Below, piece after piece: positions 1 to 7,565 of a stretch of DNA of 64,000 nt. Location of the stretch: positions 3,101,501 through 3,165,500 of the forward strand of contig NZ_CP120368.1 in NCBI RefSeq assembly GCF_029892045.1. Reading direction: 5' to 3'. The notes below the pieces were generated by a model. The model was given only the letters and a program-made list of their open reading frames with translations. It searched no databases and was not told the DNA's origin. Within the stretch, counting starts at the first letter, position 1. The number at the start of each line of letters is the position of its first letter. Position numbers and translations under genes: made by a program. The stretch comes from Sinorhizobium numidicum. GTDB lineage: Bacteria; Pseudomonadota; Alphaproteobacteria; Rhizobiales; Rhizobiaceae.

Positions 1-199
1 ACTCGTAATGCTCAGGGTTCTTGATCTTGCAGTCTTCGTATACTGCGGTGACGATGCCGCCACCGCTCATCTCTATCGTCTGCCCTTCTCCAACCCCGTT
101 GCGGCCGCCATCGATTGAGGATCCGGTGACGTCATAAATAGTCTTCACCGGAGCCAGAAAGTTCGCCTCCAGTGTCGGCTGGTTTGTATAGACCGCCAT
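1..199 (-). CDS. Phage tail-region protein, partial (3' end missing)
   Basis: The start of a gene lies three bases downstream of the tape-measure stop; 66 codons are visible before the window edge. The N-terminus reads MAVYTNQPTLEANF and the visible part has no signal peptide or membrane segment. Its place directly after the tape-measure gene suggests a distal tail or tail-tip component, but no family is recognised. The ATG at 197-199 follows the tape-measure stop codon closely, so the two genes are probably translated from one message. Confidence 0.6.
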   Translation of the reverse strand, partial: MAVYTNQPTLEANFLAPVKTIYDVTGSSIDGGRNGVGEGQTIEMSGGGIVTAVYEDCKIKNPEHYE

Positions 200-202
200 C
201 GA

Positions 203-3200
203 TCAGCCCTTCTGGCTAGTGTACCTGCTCTGCATGGTGCCGAAGCCGCCACGGCGCTGGTTTTCGTTGTATTGGCTCAGCCCTTCGCCAACACCCTGCT
301 TGACCAGCGTGCGGATGTGCTCGTCGCCGCTTGCGCCGCTGATTTGCACCTGCAGAATGCCAGGCTGTGCGTTGTTGTTTGCCGCCAGGCCGCGACCATT
401 CAGACGAGGTGCGCGAGGTGCGGCAACCAGGCCGCCGTTCGCGTATCCGCGAAGTCGCTCGAGCGTAGGCACACCGATGCGGCTGACCGCAGTAGCGTCG
501 AAAACGTACTCGCCCTTGTGCACAATGCCGGCAGGTGTGTACTTGCCGCCTGTGCCGGTGTAGCCGCCCTTATCGAACAGCCCTATCCCCCCACTTGCGG
601 CTAGTTGTGCTGAGCCAGCGAATGGTGAGCCCGCAAGCATCGATAGCCATGACAGACCACCGCCGCCGCCAGAGTTTGCTAAGACGCTGCCGAACTGGCC
701 AAGTCCCTGCGTTGCCTGTTGCGCCGACCCGCCGACCTTTGCGAGAGCGGCCGATGCCTCAGTGGCTCGACGCGCCTGTAACTCAACTGCATTGACCCAC
801 GTCTTGCTGACGCTGTTGCCGGAGTTGCCTGACAGCATCTCAAGCTGCAGGCCACCGTTCGCAACCCTAGACGCGCCCGTGGCAAAGCCAACGTGACCGC
901 CGGTCTGCCCCGCGCCAAGACCGCGCGATTGCAGCAGAACGTCGCCACGCATAACCTGCGATGGGTCTATTTTCGTTCCCCAATTCTGGAATGAATTGGC
1001 GACAAGAGACCCGGACCCTTTCACGCCGATCTGCTCGAGCGATGAATTGACGAACGCTGCGCACCAAGCAGTCTGAGCGGCATTTATGTCGACGCCGCCC
1101 TGCTTCAGGAAACTGTTGATCGAGCTACCGTTGGTTCGTTCATTGGCTCCTAACAAGCCCATGGCTTTATCGACTGAACCACCGATGGCAGGCAAAGCCG
1201 AACGCGTCACGGCGCCCACAGGAGCCGCAAATGTCGATGCAGCAGAAGATGCGACGGCCGCAACGCCGCCAGTCTTACCGCCGCCACCAAGAAGGGCCGA
1301 AGCAAGCGCATTGCCAATCTGCTCAAACAGACTGTACAGCGACTTCTGCATGGCTGCGGCTGCGGCATTCTTGACCGCATCAGCGAATGCCTCGCCGATG
1401 CTCTTACCGCCAGTGAGGATGCCGCTGCTGAATTCAGAGAGGAACGACTTGGTAAGGTCGGACAACTCCTCCTGCTGGAATCTGTTGCGGATCATCGCCG
1501 CGTTGTTGCCGCCAAGGTCTTCATCAAGGCCGTAAGAGCGCAGCCTTAACTTAACTGCCTGCTCTTGCTTTGACATGCCGGCGAAGACTGAGTCGTCCAG
1601 CAAGTCTTGTTGCAGCTTGGCTTGGGCCAGCGCCTGCGAAAACTTGCTGTATAGTTCAACCTTCTTCTCAATCTCGGCTCGCTGCACGGCACTGAGCGAT
1701 CGGCCCTTATCTTCCGCCTGCTGCAGCAGTTCCAGTCGGAATCGTGCGGCATCAGTCTGGATGCCGTATTGGCCCGTTAGTTCCGTTTCAAGTTGCAACT
1801 GCGCGATGCGATCGTCTGCGCTCTTAATGAGGTCGCGATAGGCGTTCGCGGCGCGCTGCGCGGCCGTTTCTTCTTTTTTGGTGTCTTCCGGTTCGTCGCC
1901 AAGCTGAATCGGCTTTGTGCCAGGTATCGGAACAGCTACGCGCCTGCCGTCTGGGTTGATGACGGTCGGGTTTTCGTTCGCCTTACGACGCTGTTCGTCA
2001 AGATAGTCGAAATACGCGTCTTGCTCAGGGCTATTGATGCGGAAGCCGCGCGAGGCGCTGGCCGCCTGCGCCGCCTCTTGGCGGTACTTCCCCGCCTCGG
2101 CTGACGCCCTGCTAATCGCCGGAATAAGAGCTTCAAAGACTTTTAGATACTTTTCAAGCTCGGGCGTCGCGTAGTCCCCGATGACCGCGGCGAGCTCCCG
2201 CTGCACTTTCTCGGCCATCTCCGCGGTCGCGTTGCCGTTATCAATGCCGGCAGTTAGTTCGTTGAATGCGCTCTGAAGGCTGGTGATTCTGTCAGTATCT
2301 TGCCCCAGTTGGCTGAGGCGAATGACGATGTCGCCAATCTGCGTATCGACATCGCCAAGCTGCTTTCGCAGTTCAGTCCACTGCTCGTCGGCGGCAATCT
2401 CTGCTGCCGCTTGCCGGTCTTTATTGTCCGCAAGCCGTTGTCGCTCGTCGTTATAAGCTTTGAGCGCCGGCAGCGCGTCACCCCATTTGGCGACAACCGC
2501 CTGAACGAGCTCGGCTTCTCGCTTCAGAGTCTCCTCTGACTTAACGCCGCCCCAGTCCATGGCGCTGAAATATTGAATCGCAGCAGCGCCGCCGGCTACA
2601 AGGCCGATCGTCACGAGTGAAACCGGGCTGATAAGTGACGTAAATGCCGCCGCTAGGCCGGTAATGACCTGCCGCCCGTTGCCCATTGTGCTGAGCACAG
2701 ACGAAAGCTGCGTGCCCTGCTGCAAAGCGATCTGGAGCGGATTCATGCCCATCGCAGAAGTTACGGCGATGTCCTGAAACTGTGCCGCGATGTTGGCAGT
2801 TTCGAAACCGTTGTTACCTGCGCGGCTAATGGCGCGTGAAGGCGAAGCCGCCAGAGCCGCATTACGCCCCTTAATGGCAGCCGTGCTCGCCAGTGCAGCC
2901 TGGCGCTCGCGCTGGATGGCCGAGGTCATCTCATTAGCGGAGATGGCGCCGAGGGCGTGAGCCCGCTTAATGTCGGCAACGGCCGACTTGTAATTGTTGA
3001 TCGTTGCGAACAGCGGCGAGTAGCGAGCGCGAAGACGCTCAAGTTCCTTGCCCTGGTCGACCAGAGCGCCGCTCCACTCCTTGGCGCCTCGCGTGCCGAT
3101 CCCGACCATGCCGTCGATGCGCTTTTGCAGCGCAGACGACATGGAATTGTCGATACCGCGACCAAGATCATTGAACTGCTTTTCGACCTTGCCTGTGGTC

Positions 3201-3295
3201 GAAGATATGTCTGCCTCAAGGCGCTTCAGGCTCCTTTTGACCGTAGCAAGGTCAGTGCTGATGGAAATTACAAGATCATCTGTCTTTTCAACCAT
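203..3295 (-). CDS. Tail tape measure protein with embedded cell-wall hydrolase domain
   Basis: This 1030-residue protein is the phage tail tape measure, which fixes tail length and is ejected on infection. The N-terminal part is helical with a hydrophobic stretch near residues 205-245 (alanine, glycine and isoleucine rich). The C-terminal part has the glycine-rich FDKGGYTGTGG and HKGEYVF motifs typical of these proteins. Between them, about residues 715-840, sits a CHAP/NlpC-P60-like module of the TIGR02594 type: Cys745 in AWCAAFV and His801 in GGHVGFA are placed as catalytic residues. Such modules help the tail penetrate peptidoglycan. It follows the tail chaperone gene but is separated from it by an opposite-strand gene and a terminator-like hairpin. 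Confidence 0.9.
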   Translation of the reverse strand: MVEKTDDLVISISTDLATVKRSLKRLEADISSTTGKVEKQFNDLGRGIDNSMSSALQKRIDGMVGIGTRGAKEWSGALVDQGKELERLRARYSPLFATINNYKSAVADIKRAHALGAISANEMTSAIQRERQAALASTAAIKGRNAALAASPSRAISRAGNNGFETANIAAQFQDIAVTSAMGMNPLQIALQQGTQLSSVLSTMGNGRQVITGLAAAFTSLISPVSLVTIGLVAGGAAAIQYFSAMDWGGVKSEETLKREAELVQAVVAKWGDALPALKAYNDERQRLADNKDRQAAAEIAADEQWTELRKQLGDVDTQIGDIVIRLSQLGQDTDRITSLQSAFNELTAGIDNGNATAEMAEKVQRELAAVIGDYATPELEKYLKVFEALIPAISRASAEAGKYRQEAAQAASASRGFRINSPEQDAYFDYLDEQRRKANENPTVINPDGRRVAVPIPGTKPIQLGDEPEDTKKEETAAQRAANAYRDLIKSADDRIAQLQLETELTGQYGIQTDAARFRLELLQQAEDKGRSLSAVQRAEIEKKVELYSKFSQALAQAKLQQDLLDDSVFAGMSKQEQAVKLRLRSYGLDEDLGGNNAAMIRNRFQQEELSDLTKSFLSEFSSGILTGGKSIGEAFADAVKNAAAAAMQKSLYSLFEQIGNALASALLGGGGKTGGVAAVASSAASTFAAPVGAVTRSALPAIGGSVDKAMGLLGANERTNGSSINSFLKQGGVDINAAQTAWCAAFVNSSLEQIGVKGSGSLVANSFQNWGTKIDPSQVMRGDVLLQSRGLGAGQTGGHVGFATGASRVANGGLQLEMLSGNSGNSVSKTWVNAVELQARRATEASAALAKVGGSAQQATQGLGQFGSVLANSGGGGGLSWLSMLAGSPFAGSAQLAASGGIGLFDKGGYTGTGGKYTPAGIVHKGEYVFDATAVSRIGVPTLERLRGYANGGLVAAPRAPRLNGRGLAANNNAQPGILQVQISGASGDEHIRTLVKQGVGEGLSQYNENQRRGGFGTMQSRYTSQKG

Positions 3296-3316
3296 CAGGC
3301 GAATATCCTAGAAATA

Positions 3317-3340
3317 GAAAAGCCCGCGTGGTGACGGGCT
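3317..3340 (-). terminator. Terminator-like hairpin just before the tape-measure gene
   Basis: On the minus strand a 6-bp stem (AGCCCG / CGGGCT, 8-nt loop) is followed by TTTTCTATTTC. It lies about 20 bases upstream of the tape-measure start. Similar elements precede the capsid and tail tube genes, so it may be an attenuator or a site of antitermination rather than a simple end point. Confidence 0.6.
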
Positions 3341-3352
3341 GAGGGGGATGAG

Positions 3353-3838
3353 ATGGCTTATTGCAAAGAGTGCGGAGCGGCGAAGCCGGACCACCAAGTG
3401 CAACTTGGCGTCTGCGATGAATGCTTCAATTACTCGAGTAGGAAACAGTCCACGGCGAGTGCGGCGAGTCCGCCGACCGCCGCCTCCAACCATAACATCA
3501 TCCTGACGACGTCCATCGACGTTCCTAACCGATCAATCGAACGCGTGGTCTCGATCGTCGCGGCGGAGGCTGCGCTCGGAATGAACGTGTTTCGGGACAT
3601 CGCAAACAACTGGCGCGACTTCGTAGGAGGAAGGTCTAACTCTGCTCAGGAGTCACTGAAGGAGGCGCGTACAGCATGCCTCAACGAGCTCAAACGAGAA
3701 GCCTCGGCGCTTGGCGCTGACGCGGTCATCGCCGTAGATCTCGATTACAATGAGCTTTCCACAGGTGGTGCCGGCATTTTGTTCGTCGCTGCTAGCGGAA
3801 CTGCTGTAAAGCTGGCGCCGGTGCGACCGGCGCCCTAG
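3353..3838 (+). CDS. Zinc-ribbon plus YbjQ/DUF74-like moron protein
   Basis: A 161-residue protein encoded against the direction of the tail genes. The N-terminus carries a probable zinc ribbon with Cys4, Cys7, Cys21 and Cys24. A low-complexity linker (residues 30-46) is followed by a domain from about residue 49 that resembles the YbjQ/DUF74 family (SIERVVSIV, REASALGADAVIAVDLDY). YbjQ proteins form pentamers of unknown role. A good ribosome site (GAGGGGG) lies 8 bases before the ATG. Its TAG stop overlaps the TAG stop of the convergent frameshift extension of the tail chaperone in a CTAG palindrome. Opposite orientation inside a structural operon suggests a lysogen-expressed moron. The YbjQ assignment is by motif only. 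Confidence 0.75.
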   Translation: MAYCKECGAAKPDHQVQLGVCDECFNYSSRKQSTASAASPPTAASNHNIILTTSIDVPNRSIERVVSIVAAEAALGMNVFRDIANNWRDFVGGRSNSAQESLKEARTACLNELKREASALGADAVIAVDLDYNELSTGGAGILFVAASGTAVKLAPVRPAP

Positions 3839-4074
3839 CCATACTTCGCCAGCAGAGCATCCATCTCGCCCTTCGACGGCGGCTTCGGTCCCTCGTCGAC
3901 GCCATTGGCCTCGTTACGTCCGTGGATTGCTTCGAAGAACTCGGTTAGCGTGGCGCCCCAGAAATCAACGGGACGCCAGCCAAGACCACCAAGCGCTATG
4001 CGCATCCACTCACGCCAGGGGAACGGATCGCCCTGCTCTAGTTGGCCGTCTCGTCGACGGCTTCGGCGTTTCCC
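3835..4074 (-). CDS. Tail assembly chaperone, -1 frameshift extension (second half)
   Basis: This reading frame is open from a TGA near 4079 to the TAG at 3835-3837 but has no start codon before its conserved part (GDPFPWREWMRIALG). That segment resembles the short tail-assembly chaperone found next to GTA gp10 (rcc01693 type, with DPFPW and FW motifs). It lies in the -1 frame relative to the upstream gene, and a canonical slippery heptamer GGGAAAC (4074 to 4068) sits in the overlap. A -1 slip there would give a 178-residue fusion: 101 residues of the upstream protein, then 77 of this frame. Such G/GT frameshifts are standard for tail chaperones. An independent start at an internal ATG would lose the conserved segment. 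Confidence 0.75.
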   Translation of the reverse strand, partial: GKRRSRRRDGQLEQGDPFPWREWMRIALGGLGWRPVDFWGATLTEFFEAIHGRNEANGVDEGPKPPSKGEMDALLAKYG

Positions 4075-4370
4075 TCGTCACCATCGAAGTGATGCGCAAG
4101 AGCAGTGTTGAACGCCGCAGCACAGTCCTTGAAGTGCTTCAATTTCAGCTTCTGGATCGCGGCGAGTCGATCGCCTTTGATCGTCAGAAGCTCAATGCCG
4201 GCAAGAACGGCAGCCGCTTCAACGCCAGAGAGGCGCATGAAAAGCTCTTGGAACGACTTGCACTCCAGCCGCGTAGATACCGCGGCTAAGCCAGACATCG
4301 TTGCAGCAATGACGAGCTCGACGTCGTCAATTTTGAGCGAAGCTTCGCCGCGGGCGCCATTTACCGACAT
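4038..4370 (-). CDS. Tail assembly chaperone, GTA gp10-like
   Basis: A 110-residue protein starting with MSVNGARGEASLKIDDVELV, which fits the short chaperone/tail protein family that includes gp10 of gene transfer agents. Such proteins keep the tape measure soluble during tail assembly. The chosen ATG at 4370 leaves a normal ribosome site (AGGAG) just upstream; an ATG seven codons earlier is possible. It lies directly after the tail tube gene, the usual place. The 3' end overlaps a second frame reached by -1 frameshift, so two products in an unequal ratio are expected. Confidence 0.75.
   Translation of the reverse strand: MSVNGARGEASLKIDDVELVIAATMSGLAAVSTRLECKSFQELFMRLSGVEAAAVLAGIELLTIKGDRLAAIQKLKLKHFKDCAAAFNTALAHHFDGDEGNAEAVDETAN
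4068..4074 (-). promoter_or_regulatory. Programmed -1 frameshift slippery heptamer
   Basis: On the minus strand the sequence reads G GGA AAC in the frame of the tail chaperone gene, matching the X XXY YYZ pattern for -1 slippage. Slippage enters the open downstream frame exactly. It lies about 30 bases upstream of the zero-frame stop codon. Confidence 0.75.
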
Positions 4371-4394
4371 GATTTTCTCCTCTTTATGCATAGA

Positions 4395-4826
4395 TTACAC
4401 TTCGGCCGTGAACGTCAGTTCGTCGGCAGCAACGAAGGTCGCGCTGAACTCCATGTTCGGCTCGACGTCGCCGCTGAATTCGAAGTCCGTCACCATCCAA
4501 GAGCCTTCGTAAGTTCCGTCGCCGGGAACGATCACCTGCGCGTTGAAAGCAGTGGAGCCGCGGACGTAGCCCATGAACGCACTCATGGCTGCGCCGGCGA
4601 CGAATGCGCCGGAGCCGCTGAACGTGCGGTTGGAAATGCCGGGGCGGCTGGTTTTCTGCACCGGGCCGCCAGGATTCGTGCAGCTCGGGATGGTCGTGTC
4701 GACTTCGTTTGCCGACATATTGAAACTGCGCGTCTTCAGACCGCAGAGATTGCTGAAGACTTCCGGCGTGTTGCCATCACCGATCTTAATCAAAAGAGAG
4801 CGGCCGAGCTGCTGTCCAGTTGCCAT
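4395..4826 (-). CDS. Major tail tube protein
   Basis: This 143-residue protein has the beta-rich pattern of siphovirus and GTA tail tube subunits (MATGQQLGRSLLIKIGDGN at the start, with DGTYEGSWMVTDFEFSGD near residues 103-120). It would polymerise into the tail tube around the tape measure. The gene lies between the tail completion protein and the tail chaperone. A terminator-like hairpin lies just upstream, followed by a ribosome site (AAGGA). A high-copy structural product such as this may need its own control. Confidence 0.8.
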   Translation of the reverse strand: MATGQQLGRSLLIKIGDGNTPEVFSNLCGLKTRSFNMSANEVDTTIPSCTNPGGPVQKTSRPGISNRTFSGSGAFVAGAAMSAFMGYVRGSTAFNAQVIVPGDGTYEGSWMVTDFEFSGDVEPNMEFSATFVAADELTFTAEV

Positions 4827-4845
4827 GTGTTAGGTTCCTTCATAT

Positions 4846-4868
4846 GAAAAACCCGGCACATGGCCGGG
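4846..4868 (-). terminator. Terminator-like hairpin before the tail tube gene
   Basis: On the minus strand a 6-bp GC stem (CCCGGC / GCCGGG, 5-nt loop) is followed by five T and then CATATG. It lies about 20 bases upstream of the tail tube start codon. Confidence 0.65.
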
Positions 4869-4915
4869 ATGGTGGTGTGATGTTTGCTTCCCGCAGCGAC
4901 GCTTCGTATCTGCCG

Positions 4916-5329
4916 CTAGGGCTTCTCGACGTTGGCCACGAAGTCGATGACGGCGTGGCTAGTCAGCCCGTCTGGGTCGCGAAAAACTCGCGTCTGACGG
5001 TGCATGATTGAGATTAGGCGATTTGTTGCGAGCGTGAACGGCGCCAGATGCAGGCTTTCCGCGACTGCGTCGGCTATTTGCTTTGCTACGGGGTATCCAA
5101 CTTTGCGCGACCAGGCGTGAAGCGTCAGGTAAACTTCGCCGCCGCTAATGCATGTCGCGTCGTCGCGTAGAAACTGCGCCTCGCCGATCGTGACATACGA
5201 TTCCTTTGGCGTGCCGAATGCCGCATCGGGTGGTTGATCGTAAACACCGTTGATCAGCGCCATCAAGCCGGCGTCAGCCTTTAGGCGCGCAATTATAGCG
5301 CTCTGCAGCTCCAATTCTGGACTGGCCAT
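4916..5329 (-). CDS. Tail completion protein, DUF3168-like
   Basis: A 137-residue protein opening with MASPELELQSAIIARLKADAGLMALINGVYD, the characteristic start of the DUF3168 family of tail-terminator or completion proteins. These cap the head-proximal end of the tail tube. The central LTLHAWSR segment also fits. Its start overlaps the last base of the gp10-like gene by one base, as expected for a head-tail joining operon, and it is followed by the tail tube gene. Confidence 0.8.
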   Translation of the reverse strand: MASPELELQSAIIARLKADAGLMALINGVYDQPPDAAFGTPKESYVTIGEAQFLRDDATCISGGEVYLTLHAWSRKVGYPVAKQIADAVAESLHLAPFTLATNRLISIMHRQTRVFRDPDGLTSHAVIDFVANVEKP

Positions 5330-5808
5330 CAGCGCTTACCCTGTGCTTCCCGCACGCCCTTGTTGACGGCTGCCAACAGCTTGCGTCGCGCCGCCTTGCG
5401 ATAGGCTCGCCACGTATGAAAGACGTGCGGTTGCGCCGCTGTGCCGGGATGCATGTGTGCTTCGCCGCTAAAACTGATGTTGCCGCCACCCGGCGCGACA
5501 TTGTGCGGAGCAGTCCCGAACTCCAAAAAACGCCAAATGAACTTGGCAAAGATGCCGGCAGCGTCCTTGTCTTTCGTCTGTGTCACGCCGACCTGCCGCT
5601 TGTCTGGGTTGTCGGATAGCCGCGCTCCTTGAATACTGGCAGCATAGTCGCCAGTTGCGCCGCGTGGCGCCTTAGCGGCAATCCGCGTGGCGGCTTCCTT
5701 CGCGATCTCGAGCTTTGCCTCCGCTGCGTACTTCTCGACAGCGGGCGCCAACTCGTTCAACCTGCGCGTAAGGGCCTCGCGGCCCAGGACCTTCGCCTTC
5801 AGCGCCAT
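5329..5808 (-). CDS. HK97 gp10-like head-tail joining protein
   Basis: A 159-residue protein with features of the HK97 gp10 family: helical N-terminus (LNELAPAVEKYAAEAKLEIAKEAA), then KAPRGATGDYAASI and WRFLEFGTAPH. These proteins act at the head-tail interface. The ATG at 5806-5808 overlaps the upstream stop (TAATG), which decides the start. It sits between the gp16-like adaptor and the DUF3168-like gene, the usual order. Confidence 0.85.
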   Translation of the reverse strand: MALKAKVLGREALTRRLNELAPAVEKYAAEAKLEIAKEAATRIAAKAPRGATGDYAASIQGARLSDNPDKRQVGVTQTKDKDAAGIFAKFIWRFLEFGTAPHNVAPGGGNISFSGEAHMHPGTAAQPHVFHTWRAYRKAARRKLLAAVNKGVREAQGKR

Positions 5809-6164
5809 TATGTGGCCACCCCATCGTCGACAAGCAGATCGAGCCAGGCATTCTTCTGATCTGGGTTGGTAACGGTCCTGATATTCATGACGCGCGACGC
5901 GTTGCGAGCATCTACGATGCGCCATGATGGGGTCACCTCACGCGCAGCAACACAACTGCGAATTCGAACCGTGTACGGCTGCACGCCAACCAGCCTGGCC
6001 GCCTGCACAGGTTCACCACCTCGCAGCGGGATCAGTTCGGCGGCCGTGGTGAAGACAGTTTCAAACGGCCCCGCGACCTCATTGCCGTAAGAATCATCAA
6101 CGATTTCTCGTTTTTGAAAGTGCAGCTTCTCGCGCATGCGGCCGATGCTAGGCTTCTTGGCCAT
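5808..6164 (-). CDS. Phage head closure / head-tail adaptor (SPP1 gp16-like)
   Basis: A 118-residue protein with the pattern of the head-tail adaptor family: IGRMREKLHFQKRE near the start, then a beta-barrel-like region with AARLVGVQPYTVRIR and SRVMNIRTVTNPDQKNAWLDLLV. It closes the portal after packaging and docks the tail. The gene overlaps the previous one by 17 bases and the next by one base. Confidence 0.85.
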   Translation of the reverse strand: MAKKPSIGRMREKLHFQKREIVDDSYGNEVAGPFETVFTTAAELIPLRGGEPVQAARLVGVQPYTVRIRSCVAAREVTPSWRIVDARNASRVMNIRTVTNPDQKNAWLDLLVDDGVAT

Positions 6165-6327
6165 CTGCCTTCTCCCGCTTGGGCTTCGGCAACTTCACCG
6201 CAACGCCCTTGGCCTGCGCCTCGTCGGCGCAAGCCCTCGTAACATTGAGCGTCATTCCAGCTTTGTAGGCTATGGTGAAGCCAGGCTGGACCCAGTTGAA
6301 ATCCCGCTTGAACTCCACCCAGCTCAT
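6148..6327 (-). CDS. Small phage protein between decoration and adaptor genes
   Basis: A 59-residue protein starting MSWVEFKRDFNWVQPG and ending in a lysine-rich tail. The start is set by a TAATG overlap with the stop of the upstream gene, a strong sign that it is translated. It is conserved in position in many HK97-type modules, but no function is recognised. No membrane segment or signal peptide is present. Confidence 0.7.
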   Translation of the reverse strand: MSWVEFKRDFNWVQPGFTIAYKAGMTLNVTRACADEAQAKGVAVKLPKPKREKADGQEA

Positions 6328-6731
6328 TAGAGCGTTACACCCGGATCCTGAATATCGACGGCGAGAACGGTCGTGCTTTTCGCAATGCCGATCTGGATCG
6401 CGTCCATGCCGGTCGTGACGTCGGCGCGGGGGCAGATGCCGCCTGCGGTCGCGCTGAGCCAATAGTCGGTGCCAGCCACAAGTGTTGCGCCGATGGTAAT
6501 GTCACCAGACTTCAGCATCGAAACAGGCTGGTCAAGCGAGGCGCCGTTCAGCGCGAGGCCGTGGACCGTACGCGTTCCAGTCCCGTTGTTGTCCGACTTC
6601 ATCCACTTGTTCGTGGTGGAGTTAAGAAAGATAGCCTGACCAGCGGTGATCGTCTCGCCGGCGGTGCCGGTGTCGCGTGTGGAATTGGTGCCGCCCACTA
6701 CGAGGGCGGAATTTATACTCAAATCGGCCAT
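6327..6731 (-). CDS. Capsid decoration-like protein
   Basis: A 134-residue protein rich in small and hydroxyl residues with a repeating beta pattern (TAGETITAGQAIFLNST, GTDYWLSATAGGICPRAD, ending DIQDPG). This resembles phage head decoration or fibre-like proteins that bind the capsid surface. A ribosome site AAGGA precedes the ATG by 7 bases. The position between the connector and adaptor genes fits a head-associated role. The exact binding partner cannot be told from sequence. Confidence 0.55.
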   Translation of the reverse strand: MADLSINSALVVGGTNSTRDTGTAGETITAGQAIFLNSTTNKWMKSDNNGTGTRTVHGLALNGASLDQPVSMLKSGDITIGATLVAGTDYWLSATAGGICPRADVTTGMDAIQIGIAKSTTVLAVDIQDPGVTL

Positions 6732-6747
6732 GTTGTGTCCTTTTCAG

Positions 6748-7320
6748 TCAGGCCACCCGGCCGACTCTGTAGCGTTCAAGAATTGATGCGACGCCCAGCG
6801 GCAAATCTGACAAGCCGCCGTCCGCCACCGCTTCCCGGTTCTCATAGAAGTGGCCAACAAGGAGCAGCAGCGCCCATCGGAGATCCTGCGGCAACGTTTG
6901 GTGACCGCATTCAAATGTGACCTTCACCGCCCCCGGTTCGCACGCGACTGACGGCCACGATGTGTCTCGCGCAGGCCAAATCCGCAGCGGCTGCTGGTCT
7001 AGGTCGTAACGCAAACCCGACACAGACTGGTCGACGCCAGCACCGTCACGGTACGTGACTGACGTGACGCCGGTTACCGGGCCAAGCGGAACGACGATCT
7101 CACATGGAAAGTGGTCAAGCGACAGTCGCCAGGTCTGCGAAAGCAGGGCGATACCGATGCCGTTAGGGCCTTCGATGGTCGCCTCCGCGGCGGCGACCAT
7201 AGACGTAATGTCAGCGTCGTCATCGTCGTGGAAGACGCGCAGATGGCGCTTCGCCTCTGCAAGGGTCACGGCCGGTCCTGCCGGCGCAACCGTCCTTACC
7301 AGCCGTGTCCATTCGTTCAT
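6748..7320 (-). CDS. Head-tail connector protein, phiE125 gp8 / gp6-like
   Basis: A 190-residue protein with the family's opening pattern (GPAVTLAEAKRHLRVFHDDDDADITSMVAAAEATIE) and the closing DLRWALLLLVGHFYENREAV segment. These proteins form the ring under the portal that receives the head closure protein. The ATG overlaps the stop of the small upstream gene by four bases. Confidence 0.85.
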   Translation of the reverse strand: MNEWTRLVRTVAPAGPAVTLAEAKRHLRVFHDDDDADITSMVAAAEATIEGPNGIGIALLSQTWRLSLDHFPCEIVVPLGPVTGVTSVTYRDGAGVDQSVSGLRYDLDQQPLRIWPARDTSWPSVACEPGAVKVTFECGHQTLPQDLRWALLLLVGHFYENREAVADGGLSDLPLGVASILERYRVGRVA

Positions 7321-7529
7321 TTGCGTCGCCTTTTAGTGGCTGTCTCGAGTGGCGGCCGCACAACGGCAGCTTCTGTGGCGGGCGCAGCGGCAGCTGCCTC
7401 TTCAACGGGCTCGCACTTGCGCTCCCATCCAGCGCCAACCTTCGCGGCAAAAACGTCTGCGTCGACGACCTGCCCCCAGCCAAAGGTGAAGCCATCCCCG
7501 GCCAGGCTTGATGTAACTCGTACGTTCAT
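7317..7529 (-). CDS. Small phage head-region protein of unknown function
   Basis: A 70-residue protein starting MNVRVTSSLAGDGFTFGWGQ, with an alanine-rich middle and a basic tail (ATKRRRK). It lies between capsid and connector genes and overlaps the connector start by four bases, so it is probably translated as part of the operon. No family is recognised. The size and place resemble short head-maturation accessories of HK97-like modules. Confidence 0.65.
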   Translation of the reverse strand: MNVRVTSSLAGDGFTFGWGQVVDADVFAAKVGAGWERKCEPVEEAAAAAPATEAAVVRPPLETATKRRRK

Positions 7530-7565
7530 GAGGTGGTCGGGCGGCGCTTGGCCGCCCGCTCCCTA

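Noticed and set aside
3835..4074. Tail chaperone second frame as a sequencing error or pseudogene
   Set aside because: The exact slippery heptamer in the overlap and the intact downstream frame favour programmed frameshifting.
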